From Burkholderiales bacterium (GTDB lineage Bacteria > Pseudomonadota > Gammaproteobacteria > Burkholderiales > SG8-41): a stretch of 64,000 nucleotides of DNA. Under the pieces are notes generated by a model. The model saw nothing but the letters and a program-made list of their open reading frames with translations. It did not search any database and was not told where the DNA came from. Every line of letters starts with the position of its first letter. The first letter of the stretch is position 1. Shown here in pieces: positions 37,032-44,839 of the stretch. Position numbers and translations under genes: made by a program. Location: NCBI GenBank assembly GCA_036262035.1, contig DATAJS010000032.1:248001-312000 (forward strand), read 5' to 3'.

Positions 37032-37910
37032 ATGGAACTGGACCTGCGCAAGCTCAAGGTCTTCGTCGAAGTGGTTCGACAAGGCGGCTTCTCGCGAGCC
37101 GCCAAGGCGGTGTTCTCGACGCAGCCGACGGTGAGCAAGATCGTCCGCCAGCTCGAGGACGACTGCGGCGTGCCGCTGCTCGATCGCACGCGCCATCGCT
37201 GCGAGCCCACCGCCGCCGGCGAGATCGTCTACCGCCGCGCGCTCGGCCTGCTCGCGCAGGGCGAAGACCTGCGGGCCGAGCTCGACGAGCTGCGCGGGCT
37301 GGAGCGCGGCAAGCTGCGCGTCGGATTCCCGCGCGCGGGCAGCAGCGCGCTGTTCGCGCCGCTCTTCGTGTCGTTCCGCAAGCGCTACCCCGGCGTGGAC
37401 GTGGAGATCGTCGTCCAGGACAAGGACCTCGCCGAGCGGCTGCGCACGGGCGAGCTCGATCTCGCCCTGCTCGCGCACCCGATCCCGCGCGACTTCGACG
37501 CGCAGGACGTGCGCACCGAGCCGTTGGTGGTGCTGCTGCCCGCCGACCATGCGCTCGCCGGGCGCAAGGCGCTGCGGCTCGAGAAGCTCACCGAGCTGCC
37601 GTTCGTCCTGTTCGAAGAAGGCTTCACGCTCAACGAAGTCATCCTCGAAGCGTGCCGCACCCGCAACATCACGCCGAAGATCGCCGCGCGCAGCAGCCAG
37701 GTCGACTTCATTCTCGAGCTGGTGGCCGCCGGCGTCGGCATCGCGTTCCTGCCGCGCGTCATCGCGGAGAAACATTCGCATCCGTCGGTGCGCCGCGCGT
37801 TGCTCGACGACGCGCGATCGAAGTGGCGCATCGCGCTTGCGTGGCGGCGCGGCGGGTATCTGTCTCATGCCGCGCAGGCGTGGCTGGCGCATGCGAGAGG
37901 GGCCCGGTGA
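37032..37910 (+). CDS. LysR-family transcriptional regulator
   Basis: 292 residues from ATG 37032. N-terminal winged helix-turn-helix residues 1-60 ([20 protein letters not shown], then [20 protein letters not shown]), followed by the periplasmic-binding-like effector domain. By position it should control the Bug 10-VOC operon and respond to its substrate. The LOG-type gene starts 5 bp after its stop, so they may be co-transcribed. Confidence 0.92.
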   Translation: MELDLRKLKVFVEVVRQGGFSRAAKAVFSTQPTVSKIVRQLEDDCGVPLLDRTRHRCEPTAAGEIVYRRALGLLAQGEDLRAELDELRGLERGKLRVGFPRAGSSALFAPLFVSFRKRYPGVDVEIVVQDKDLAERLRTGELDLALLAHPIPRDFDAQDVRTEPLVVLLPADHALAGRKALRLEKLTELPFVLFEEGFTLNEVILEACRTRNITPKIAARSSQVDFILELVAAGVGIAFLPRVIAEKHSHPSVRRALLDDARSKWRIALAWRRGGYLSHAAQAWLAHARGAR

Positions 37911-37915
37911 CGGAC

Positions 37916-38497
37916 ATGAATCGAATCTGCGTATTCTGCGGCTCGAGCGTCGGAAACGATCCGGCGTATCGCGCGCTCGCCGCGGACCTCGGCCGTACCC
38001 TCGCTCGGCACGGCGTGACCGCCGTCTACGGCGGCGGCCATGTGGGGCTCATGGGCGTGCTCGCCGATGCGGCGCTCGCGGAAGGCGGCGAGGTGATCGG
38101 CGTGATTCCGCAGTCGCTGATGGATCGCGAGCTCGGCCATGCCGGTTTGACCGAGCTGCACGTGGTCGAATCGATGCATGCGCGCAAAGCGCTGATGGCC
38201 GAGCTCTCCGACGGCTTCGTGGCGCTGCCCGGCGGTCTGGGCACGCTCGAAGAGCTGTTCGAGGTCTGGACGTGGGCGCAACTGGGGATGCACGCCAAAC
38301 CGTGCGGGCTCCTCGACACCGGCAGTTTTTACGCGCCGCTCGTCGGTTTCCTGGATCATCTCGTGACGAACGGGTTCGTGGGCGCCGCGCACCGCGCGAT
38401 GCTCACGGTGGCGACGTCGCCGGAGGAATTGCTCGCGCGCTTCGCGGCCTACGCGCCGCCGGCCACGCCGAAGTGGGTCACGCCGGCCCAGAGTTGA
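37916..38497 (+). CDS. LOG-family protein (TIGR00730; cytokinin riboside 5'-monophosphate phosphoribohydrolase-type)
   Basis: 193 residues from ATG 37916; GTG 37907 is also in frame. Rossmann fold with the family's nucleotide motifs: [14 protein letters not shown] at the start, [10 protein letters not shown] (about 38-47) and the signature PGGLGTLEE at 105-113, all active-site residues intact. LOG proteins cut the N-glycosidic bond of nucleoside 5'-monophosphates. The bacterial role is mostly nucleotide housekeeping. No connection to the LysR operon is evident. Confidence 0.9.
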   Translation: MNRICVFCGSSVGNDPAYRALAADLGRTLARHGVTAVYGGGHVGLMGVLADAALAEGGEVIGVIPQSLMDRELGHAGLTELHVVESMHARKALMAELSDGFVALPGGLGTLEELFEVWTWAQLGMHAKPCGLLDTGSFYAPLVGFLDHLVTNGFVGAAHRAMLTVATSPEELLARFAAYAPPATPKWVTPAQS

Positions 38498-38504
38498 TGC
38501 GCGC

Positions 38505-38532
38505 GTAAGTTATCGCCGCTCCGCGGGGTCTC
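38505..38532 (+). promoter_or_regulatory. ECF-sigma-like promoter, copy 3 (upstream of 41-residue ORF)
   Basis: GTAAGT at 38505-38510, 16 bases, GGTCTC at 38527-38532, starting 8 bases after the LOG gene stop. It precedes a ribosome-binding site (AAGGAG, 38547-38552) and a TTG-started small ORF. Confidence 0.65.
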
Positions 38533-38557
38533 ATAAGGGGGCCTCGAAGGAGCCGCA

Positions 38558-38683
38558 TTGCGCAAGATCAGATTCACCGGGACGACGCGCCGTCGTCTGT
38601 GGCACGTCATGTCCGTCGTCGCCTGGGTCGGCGTCCTCGCCCTCGGGCTCATCGTCGCCCTGGCCATTGCAAACATGGCGTGA
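38558..38683 (+). CDS. Small single-helix membrane protein (41 residues)
   Basis: TTG start at 38558, with AAGGAG 5 bases upstream and the ECF-like promoter copy 3 just ahead. The product has a positively charged N-terminus (RKIRFTGTTRRRLWH) and one transmembrane helix (VVAWVGVLALGLIVALAIA). Codon third positions are mostly G or C, as in the neighbours. It looks like a stress-type small inner-membrane protein. I do not recognise a family. Confidence 0.6.
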   Translation: MRKIRFTGTTRRRLWHVMSVVAWVGVLALGLIVALAIANMA

Positions 38684-38731
38684 TTTCCCCGCGCGAAACG
38701 TGACGAACGGCACGTTGAGCGCGCCGCGCCG

Positions 38732-38759
38732 GTAAGAACCGGCTCGCCGCATGGGTCTA
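38732..38759 (+). promoter_or_regulatory. ECF-sigma-like promoter, copy 4 (upstream of 57-residue ORF)
   Basis: GTAAGA at 38732-38737, 16 bases, GGTCTA at 38754-38759. The ORF start ATG is only 7 bases further on (38766), which would leave a nearly leaderless message; a later start would be needed for a normal leader. Confidence 0.55.
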
Positions 38760-38765
38760 TCGCGT

Positions 38766-38939
38766 ATGGAACACGTTCAGACCCTGACGAGCGCCGATTC
38801 GATCGGCGAGCCCGAGCCTTTCTGGCTGGACTTCGAGCGCACGCGTGCGGCCGACGAGCTCGGTTGCGAATCGAACATCCGTCGCTACGGATCGCTCTGT
38901 ACCTGCGGCGTGCACAGGCCGTCGCAATCCCGGGCATAG
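38766..38939 (+). CDS. Hypothetical 57-residue ORF following promoter copy 4
   Basis: ATG 38766 to TAG 38939. The first 33 residues (MEHVQTLTSADSIGEP, PEPFWLDFERTRAADEL) have coding-like third positions; after that an overlapping frame (next entry) looks better. Either the two are overlapping genes or a frameshift joined an acidic N-terminal part with the following membrane-helix part. No family recognised. Confidence 0.4.
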   Translation: MEHVQTLTSADSIGEPEPFWLDFERTRAADELGCESNIRRYGSLCTCGVHRPSQSRA

Positions 38940-39118
38940 CCGTCGTCGCGGCGTACGCCGCGGGGATGGTGATATTCGGCCTGCTCGCGCTCAGCGCAGA
39001 CCGGGCTTCGACTATCGACACGATGCGCATGCGCGGAGTTCCCGCGTCGCGAAATGAGTCGGCATTTCCCCACGTCGCGCTGTCGTCCTGCGGGGACGAG
39101 GCGTACACGAAGCGATAA
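38864..39118 (+). CDS. Small membrane protein ORF overlapping the 57-residue ORF
   Basis: TTG 38864 to TAA 39118, 84 residues. It has a basic start (RIEHPSLRIALYLRRAQ), one clear transmembrane helix (IPGIAVVAAYAAGMVIFGLL) and a short polar tail. Third positions are GC-rich throughout, like a real gene. It may be the true continuation of the 38766 ORF by frameshift, since the switch point (about 38865) is where coding character moves from one frame to the other. No family recognised. Confidence 0.4.
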   Translation: MRIEHPSLRIALYLRRAQAVAIPGIAVVAAYAAGMVIFGLLALSADRASTIDTMRMRGVPASRNESAFPHVALSSCGDEAYTKR

Positions 39119-39312
39119 CGCAGCGGGACGAGCGACTTAACGCGGCGCACCGCTTTCTGCGCACCCCCCGCTGACGCTCGACGACGACGTTTGCGTTCGC
39201 GCGCGCCGGCGGCGCTCGCCACGTCCCCGTATTCCATATGCATAATCGCCGCACCTCATCCTATACAGGCGGCTTCGGCTGCACGCTTCGCAGCACGCGC
39301 GCACGCGCAAAG

Positions 39313-39328
39313 TGGCACAGGTGTTGCG
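39313..39328 (+). promoter_or_regulatory. Sigma-54 (RpoN) promoter
   Basis: TGGCAC (39313-39318), five bases, TTGC (39324-39327), the full -24/-12 consensus with correct spacing. It is 147 bases upstream of the small secreted protein gene at 39475, leaving a leader of about 135 bases. The remaining DNA of 39119-39312 holds no gene and may carry the enhancer-binding sites that sigma-54 needs. Confidence 0.7.
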
Positions 39329-39474
39329 AAGAGGGCGCTCGGTGATTCGACGGCCGCGCCGCGCAACGCAGACGATCTGCCCACGCGTTGCTTCGATAAG
39401 CACGTCACCGCGCAAATGCAGCGGTCGAGATCATCGTTCGACCAACCCTCCAGACTTACTTCAGGAGTTTCCCT

Positions 39475-39789
39475 ATGAAGCGTATTGCCATCGGTGCATG
39501 CACCGCCCTGTCGCTCACGTTCGCCGCCACCGCTTTCGCGGGACCGACCCCCATGTCGGATGCGCAGCTCGACAACGTCACCGGAGGTCTGCTGACGGTC
39601 AGCGACGCGCTCAACGGCACGAGCCTGCTGAACGGCACCAGTCTGCTCAACGGCAACGGAGTGAGCGCGCTCAACGGCAACAGCGTGAGCGTCCCGGTGA
39701 ACGCGTCGGTGCCGGTGAACGCGACGGTGGCCGTGCCGGTCACCGCGCCGCTCAACCTCGGCCTCGGCGTCGGCCTCCCCGCGCTCTAA
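39475..39789 (+). CDS. Small secreted repetitive protein, likely C39-peptidase substrate or amyloid-like subunit
   Basis: 104 residues, ATG 39475, AGGAG at 39463-39467. Signal peptide 1-22 (ending ATAFA). A conserved-looking proregion (MSDAQLDNVTGG, Gly-Gly at 38-39) resembles leader peptides cut by C39 peptidases. The rest is low-complexity: LNGTSLLNGTSLLNGNG, then SVPVNASVPVNATVAVPV, Asn/Gly/Ser/Val-rich with no charged residues, suited to beta-stacking. A strong terminator follows it, so it should be made in excess over the two downstream genes. No known family name; function inferred from neighbours. Confidence 0.75.
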   Translation: MKRIAIGACTALSLTFAATAFAGPTPMSDAQLDNVTGGLLTVSDALNGTSLLNGTSLLNGNGVSALNGNSVSVPVNASVPVNATVAVPVTAPLNLGLGVGLPAL

Positions 39790-39804
39790 CGCGGTAGCAG
39801 CGCA

Positions 39805-39838
39805 CCGCATCCCGGCCCGGGCCGGGATGCGGTTCTTT
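39805..39838 (+). terminator. Rho-independent terminator/attenuator inside the cassette
   Basis: CCGCATCCCGGCCC followed immediately by its perfect reverse complement, then TTCTTT. It lies 16 bases after the small-protein stop and 14 bases before the C39 gene, so it should limit read-through and set a high ratio of structural protein to peptidase and barrel. Confidence 0.8.
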
Positions 39839-39851
39839 CCCACCGGATTTC

Positions 39852-40505
39852 ATGAGATCACGCACGTCGACACACCCCCGCTGGGCCGCCTACGCGTGCG
39901 CCGCGTGCTGCAGCGTTGCGGCGCTCGCGCATCCGGCCACACCGGTGCGTTCGCTGCTCGAGATACGCCAGCACAAGGTCGTCATGCAGCAATGGGACAT
40001 CAGTTGCGGCGCCGCCGCGCTCGCGACGCTGCTGCGCTATCACCTCGGCGACCCGGTGACCGAAACCGACGTCGCCCGCGGCATGCTGCGCACGACCGAC
40101 GCGCTGCGCGTACGCACGCGCGGCGGCTTCTCGCTGCTCGACATGAAACGCTACGCACGCGGCCGCGGCTTCGAGGCCGAAGGCTATACCGGCCTTACGC
40201 TGGACGATGCGCGCCGCCTCGCACCGCTCATCGTGCCGATGCACATCGCCAACTACGATCACTTCGTCGTGCTGCGCGGCATCGCCGGGGGCGACGCGCT
40301 GATCGCCGATCCGGCGTTCGGCAATCGCCGCATCGCGCTGGCGGCGTTCCAGTCGCTCTGGCACCGGAAGCGGCTCGGCTTCGTGGTGAAAGGCTCCGGC
40401 GGCACGAACGACCTGCAGCCGCGCAGCGACGACTTCGTCGCGGTCGACCCGCGCACGATCGGTGTGGCGATCGCCGCGCCAACCCCTGCATCCAGTTTGA
40501 GGTAA
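39852..40505 (+). CDS. Periplasmic C39-family cysteine peptidase (FapD-like)
   Basis: 217 residues, ATG 39852. Signal peptide to about residue 27 (ending ALAHP). A C39 domain follows: the catalytic Cys in MQQWDISCGAAALATLL, the catalytic His in YDHFVVLRGI, and the Asp in LIADPAFGN (about residues 55-160). It has no ABC transporter or membrane domains, so it works free in the periplasm. In Pseudomonas the comparable FapD is needed for export of Fap amyloid. It probably cuts the small protein after the Gly-Gly. Confidence 0.88.
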   Translation: MRSRTSTHPRWAAYACAACCSVAALAHPATPVRSLLEIRQHKVVMQQWDISCGAAALATLLRYHLGDPVTETDVARGMLRTTDALRVRTRGGFSLLDMKRYARGRGFEAEGYTGLTLDDARRLAPLIVPMHIANYDHFVVLRGIAGGDALIADPAFGNRRIALAAFQSLWHRKRLGFVVKGSGGTNDLQPRSDDFVAVDPRTIGVAIAAPTPASSLR

Positions 40506-40509
40506 CGAA

Positions 40510-41526
40510 TTGAGAAACCGCTGTACGTCCGCGGCGCTGTACGCGCTCGCCATGATTCTGGTCGCGTCGGGCCCTGCGCTCGGCGCGCAGGCCCGGGAAT
40601 CCACCCCGCACAAGCGCGAAGCGGCCGCATCGCGCACGGCCACGCCCGAGCCGGCGGCGGACGACGAGGAAGCGCTCTCGCGCGCGCTCGAGCGCTCGCT
40701 GGTGGTGTCGGGCGGCGTGCTGCTGCCGAAAGGCAGGTTCGAGGTCACGCCCGCGCTGCGCTACGACTACACCCGCCGCTCCGGGCTCGGCATCGTCCCG
40801 CCGTCGAGCGTCGCGACGCGCGACGTGACCCGCGAGACGCTCGTCGGCTCGCTGGGCGCCAAGGTCGGGCTGCCGTGGCAATCGCAGCTCGAAGTGACCG
40901 TGCCGTACGGACGCCAGAGCATCGACAGCGTGGTCGGAGCGACGCCCGTCTCGGCGAGCGAGACGGGCATCGGCGACGTTCAGTTCGGCGTGTCGAAGCA
41001 GCTCCTGGGCGAGAACGCGAATCGTCCGAGCCTCATCGGCAACGTCACGTGGAACGAGAGCAGCGGCAAGACGAGCCAGGTGCAGCCGGCGCAGCAGCTG
41101 CCGGCCGGGGTGGTTCCGGCGCCCGCCCTCGGCGCCGGTTACGACGCGCTGAACACGACGCTGACCGCGGTCAAGCGCATGGACCCGCTGGTGTTCACCG
41201 GCTCGGTGTCGCACGCCTTCAACCAGTCGACGACCGTCGCCGGGTCGCGCGTGGAGCCGGGCGACACCAACAGCGCGGCAGTGCGCGCGATCCTCGCCGC
41301 GAGTCCCGACGTCTCGCTGCGCGGCGGGTTCTCGCTCGCGCGCACCGGCGATACGAAGGTCGGCGGCTTTACCGTGCCGGGCTCGAAGCAGACCGCCGCG
41401 ATGCTCGAGCTCGGCACTTCGATCGCGCTGTCGAAACGCACGCTCCTCGACCTGACCGTCGGGGCCGGGCTCACGCAGGACTCGCCCGATCTCGTCGTCG
41501 GTGTCGCGCTGCCGATACGCTTCTAA
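40510..41526 (+). CDS. Outer-membrane beta-barrel protein (FapF/transporter-like)
   Basis: 338 residues from TTG 40510, with GAGG 7 bases upstream and 4 bases after the C39 stop. Signal peptide 1-28 (ending ALGAQA). A helical acidic segment (about 30-65, EPAADDEEALSRALERSL) precedes alternating amphipathic strands (GRFEVTPALRYDYTRRSGLG; LPWQSQLEVTVPYGRQ) and ends with the outer-membrane C-terminal strand VVGVALPIRF, final Phe. In Fap systems FapF is a barrel with an N-terminal coiled coil gating export; the layout here is similar, though sequence similarity cannot be judged by eye. Confidence 0.8.
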   Translation: MRNRCTSAALYALAMILVASGPALGAQARESTPHKREAAASRTATPEPAADDEEALSRALERSLVVSGGVLLPKGRFEVTPALRYDYTRRSGLGIVPPSSVATRDVTRETLVGSLGAKVGLPWQSQLEVTVPYGRQSIDSVVGATPVSASETGIGDVQFGVSKQLLGENANRPSLIGNVTWNESSGKTSQVQPAQQLPAGVVPAPALGAGYDALNTTLTAVKRMDPLVFTGSVSHAFNQSTTVAGSRVEPGDTNSAAVRAILAASPDVSLRGGFSLARTGDTKVGGFTVPGSKQTAAMLELGTSIALSKRTLLDLTVGAGLTQDSPDLVVGVALPIRF

Positions 41527-41541
41527 AGACCGCGCGCCTCG

Positions 41542-42735
41542 TTACTTCGAGATCACCGTCCCGTTCGCGACCAGGCGCTCGATCTCGTCCGCGGCGAAGC
41601 CCGATTCCTCCAGCACCTGCCGCGTGTGAGCGCCCATCGCGGGCGGCTGCATGCGGATCGCGGGCTTGCGGCCGTCCATGTCGAGCGGGATGCCGGGAAT
41701 CTTGGTCTGCTTGCCCGTCGGCAGCACGAGGTCGAGCATGCGGCCGCCTGCGTTGAGATGGCGGTCTTCGAAGAGGTCGCCGGGCTTCGCGAGCGGACCG
41801 AAGGGGATGTTGAGCTTCTCGAGCTTCGCGCAGAGCGAATCGAAAGTCTCCTGCGAGAACTTCTCGGTGACCACCGGCATGATCTTGGCGCGCTGCTGGG
41901 CGCGCTGCGGGTTCGTCTTCAGATCCGGATCCTCGAGCATGTGCTCGACGCCGAACTCGTTGCAGAACGCGCGCCAGTGATTGTCGCTGGTGAGTCCGAC
42001 GAACACCGTCTTGCCGTCGGAGGTCGTGAAAGGGTCGTAGACCGCCCACGAGCTCGCTTTCTCGGGCATCGGCGGCGGCGCCTTGCCGGTGAGCGCCTGC
42101 TGGCCCATGTGCTGCGCGACCAGGAAGGCGGTCGATTCGAACAGCGAGCTCTCGACGAGCTGGCCGCGGCCGGTGCGCTCGCGCTCGCGCAGCGCGGCGA
42201 GGATGCCGATCGCGCCGAACATGCCGCCCATGATGTCGACGACCGAAGCGCCAGCGCGCAGCGGCTTGCCGGTCGGCCCGGTCATGTACGCGAGGCCGCC
42301 CATGTACTGCACGATCTCGTCGAGCGCCGCGCGCTTTTCGTACGGTCCCGCGAGGAAGCCCTTGAGGCTGCAATAGACGAGGCGCGGATGCCGTGCATGC
42401 AGGGCTTCCCAGCCGAGACCGAGGCGATCCATCGCGCCGGGCGCGAAGTTCTCCAGCAAGGCGTCGGCGGTCTCGACGACGCGGTGGAACGCTTCCCTGC
42501 CCGCCTCAGACTTCAGGTCGATGCAGAGGCTGCGCTTGTTGCGGTTGAACACCGGGAACAGCGCCGAGCCGAAACCGACGTTGGCGCGCGTGCGGTCGCC
42601 TTCGGGCGGCTCGACCTTGATCACGTCGGCGCCGAGGTCGGCGAGCACCACCGAGCACGACGGTCCCATCACGGTGTGCCCGAGCTCGAGCACGCGGATG
42701 CCGGCGAGCGGCAGTGCTTTGCTTGCTTCAGTCAT
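41542..42735 (-). CDS. CaiB/BaiF (class III) CoA-transferase
   Basis: 397 residues, full length. The catalytic Asp is at 167 (ASVVDIMGGMFGAIG), with PLAGIRVLELGHTVMGPS at the start and NFAPGAMDRLGLGW. Class III enzymes move CoA between organic acids through a mixed anhydride on that Asp. It is the last gene of the Bug 11-lyase-transferase operon. A reasonable role: activating an imported dicarboxylic or hydroxy acid before the lyase cuts it. Confidence 0.93.
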   Translation of the reverse strand: MTEASKALPLAGIRVLELGHTVMGPSCSVVLADLGADVIKVEPPEGDRTRANVGFGSALFPVFNRNKRSLCIDLKSEAGREAFHRVVETADALLENFAPGAMDRLGLGWEALHARHPRLVYCSLKGFLAGPYEKRAALDEIVQYMGGLAYMTGPTGKPLRAGASVVDIMGGMFGAIGILAALRERERTGRGQLVESSLFESTAFLVAQHMGQQALTGKAPPPMPEKASSWAVYDPFTTSDGKTVFVGLTSDNHWRAFCNEFGVEHMLEDPDLKTNPQRAQQRAKIMPVVTEKFSQETFDSLCAKLEKLNIPFGPLAKPGDLFEDRHLNAGGRMLDLVLPTGKQTKIPGIPLDMDGRKPAIRMQPPAMGAHTRQVLEESGFAADEIERLVANGTVISK

Positions 42736-42744
42736 GCCCGATCC

Positions 42745-43707
42745 TCAGGCCGCCGCAGCCGCGCGCAGCTTCGCGAGATTGCCGCCCATCTTCACCGAGC
42801 CCGGCAGCGGATGGCCGACGATCTCCTCGGCGAGCTGCGCGCACTCGATCATTTTGTCGAGATCGATGCCGGTCTCGATGCCCATCTCGTTGCACATGAA
42901 GACCAGGTCCTCGGTGCACACGTTGCCGGCCGCGCCCTTGTGAGCGGCGAACGGACAGCCGCCGAGACCCGCGACGCACGCGTCGAACATGTCCACGCCC
43001 ATCTCGAGACCCGCCATCGCGTTCGCGATGCCCATGCCGCGCGTGTCGTGCAGGTGCAGGCCGAAGCGCTGCGTCGGCCACTTCTCGCGCACCGCGCCGA
43101 GCAACTGCTTGATCTGCAGCGGCGTCGCCCACGCCATGGTGTCGGCGAACGACAGCTCTTCGAGCTTGACGTCGTACTCGTCGGCCAGATCGAAGATGCG
43201 GCTGACGATGTCGACGATCCGCGCGACCGGCATGTCGCCCTGGTAGTTGCAGCCGAACGCCGCCGCCACCGAGCCGCGCTTCACCGGGATGCCGTTCTCG
43301 AGATAGTTCTCGAGCACGCGGCGCGAATACTCGAACTCCTGCTCGGTGTTGCGGTTGTTGTTCCTGGTCGAGAACTTCTCCGACGCGTAGATCGAGATCT
43401 TGCCTTCGAGCGTGAGCTTGTCGGTGTGCGTCTTGGCGCGCTCGAGCCCTTTCTCGTTGAGCCACAGCGCGGTGTATTTCACGCCGGCTTTCGGCTTGAA
43501 GCCGCGCACCACGTCCTCGGCGTCCGCCATGCCCGGCACGCGCTTGGGGTTCACGAACGAGACGATCTGGATGTGCTTGAGTCCCGTCCCGGACAGCGCT
43601 TCGATCAGCTCGATCTTGCGCTGCGTGGGAATGTTGCCCTTCTCGATCTGAAAGCCTTCGCGAGGACCTTCCTCGCTGATTTTCACGAACTTCGGTAGAT
43701 CAGCCAT
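42745..43707 (-). CDS. Hydroxymethylglutaryl-CoA-lyase-like aldolase
   Basis: 320 residues. TIM-barrel HMGL family: FVKISEEGPREGFQIEKGNI (canonical EVGPRDGLQ; Arg kept, Asp to Glu), IQIVSFVNPKRVPGMAD, GLHLHDTRGMGIANAMAG (metal-binding His pair) and the catalytic-Cys loop AGLGGCPFAAHKGAAGNVC. The metal-ligand Asp to Glu change suggests a different acyl-CoA substrate, for example citramalyl-CoA-like. With the CoA-transferase it would form a transferase/lyase pair cleaving a hydroxyacyl-CoA. Confidence 0.9.
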   Translation of the reverse strand: MADLPKFVKISEEGPREGFQIEKGNIPTQRKIELIEALSGTGLKHIQIVSFVNPKRVPGMADAEDVVRGFKPKAGVKYTALWLNEKGLERAKTHTDKLTLEGKISIYASEKFSTRNNNRNTEQEFEYSRRVLENYLENGIPVKRGSVAAAFGCNYQGDMPVARIVDIVSRIFDLADEYDVKLEELSFADTMAWATPLQIKQLLGAVREKWPTQRFGLHLHDTRGMGIANAMAGLEMGVDMFDACVAGLGGCPFAAHKGAAGNVCTEDLVFMCNEMGIETGIDLDKMIECAQLAEEIVGHPLPGSVKMGGNLAKLRAAAAA

Positions 43708-43740
43708 TTCTGTCTCCTTGATGGGCGCGCCGGTGTTACC

Positions 43741-43772
43741 CGTTCACCCGTTCACTCGTTCACCCGTTCACG
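43741..43772. repeat. Four tandem 8-bp repeats (CGTTCACC)
   Basis: CGTTCACC, CGTTCACT, CGTTCACC and CGTTCACG follow each other in the 71-bp gap between Bug 11 and the lyase, followed by CTTTTTT. It is a simple-sequence repeat prone to slippage, without a known role. Confidence 0.8.
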
Positions 43773-43778
43773 CTTTTT

Positions 43779-44741
43779 TCACTCGACCGGGATATTCGCA
43801 TCCTTCAAAAGCTTCGCCCATTTTCCCACTTCGGCGCGGATGTAAGCGGCGGCTTCATCGGGCGTGGTCGGCATCACCTCGCCGCCTTCGTGCGAGAGCT
43901 TGTCCCGGATGTCGGGCTGGTTCAGGATCGCGACCAGCTCCTTGTTGAGCCGCGCGACGATGGGCGCGGGTGTCTTCGCCGGCGCGAGGACGGCGTGCCA
44001 GCTGCCGATGTCGTAGCCGGTGACCCCCTGCTCGGCGACGGTCGGCACGTCCGGCAGCGCGGGCGCGCGCCTGGCGCCGGTGGTGGCGATCGCGCGGATC
44101 TTGCCCTGCTTGATCAGGCCCGCCGACGAGCCGATCGAGGTCGCCATGGTCGCGATGCGGCCCGCCTGCAGGTCGAGCATCGCCGGCGACGCGCCTTTGT
44201 ACGGCACGTGCAGCAGCTCGATGCCCGCCATCCTGGCGACGAGGAAACCGTTGATGTGGCCCGCGGTGCCGACGCCGGCCGAGCCGTAGGTCACGCCCGG
44301 GCTCTTCTTCGCGAGCGCGATCAGGTCTTTGAGCGATTTGAGCGGCGAGCTCGCGCTCACCACGAACACCGAGCTCGCGCGCTGCACCATGGTGATCGGC
44401 GCGAAATCGCGGACCGGATCGTAGGGGCTCTTCTTGCGCAGCGCCGGGCCGATCGCGAGGTTGGCGGTCTGGCCGATCCAGATCGTGTACCCGTCCGGCG
44501 GCGCTTTCGCCGCGAGATCCGCGCCGAGCGCGCCGCCGGCGCCGGCACGGTTGTCGACCACCACCTGCTGTCCCAGCGCGTCGCCGAGCCTGGGGCTCAG
44601 CGTGCGCGCGTAGAGGTCGGTGCTGCCGCCCGGCGTGAACGGCACGATCATGCGGACCGGCCGCGCCGGGTAGTTTTGCGCGTGCGCGACGCCCGCCATC
44701 AGGGCCAGGGCGGCTGCGACGGCCGCGGGTAGAGCCTTCAT
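43779..44741 (-). CDS. Bug-family substrate-binding protein 11
   Basis: 320 residues. Signal peptide ends near GVAHAQNYPARP. Motifs: MIVPFTPGGSTDLYARTLS, VVVDNRAGAGGALG and APPDGYTIWIGQ, then IGSWHAVLAPAKTPAP. First gene of the three-gene operon with the lyase and CoA-transferase, and divergent from a CysB-like LysR gene, so the ligand is likely an organic acid broken down by those enzymes. Confidence 0.93.
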   Translation of the reverse strand: MKALPAAVAAALALMAGVAHAQNYPARPVRMIVPFTPGGSTDLYARTLSPRLGDALGQQVVVDNRAGAGGALGADLAAKAPPDGYTIWIGQTANLAIGPALRKKSPYDPVRDFAPITMVQRASSVFVVSASSPLKSLKDLIALAKKSPGVTYGSAGVGTAGHINGFLVARMAGIELLHVPYKGASPAMLDLQAGRIATMATSIGSSAGLIKQGKIRAIATTGARRAPALPDVPTVAEQGVTGYDIGSWHAVLAPAKTPAPIVARLNKELVAILNQPDIRDKLSHEGGEVMPTTPDEAAAYIRAEVGKWAKLLKDANIPVE

Positions 44742-44839
44742 CCTGCGTTCCTCCTCGGGATCTCGTTCGAGCCGCGAGTCTACGTCGCGCCACTTATGCC
44801 GAGAAAGAATATTTGTGTATGATCTGATCGAATTAACGC

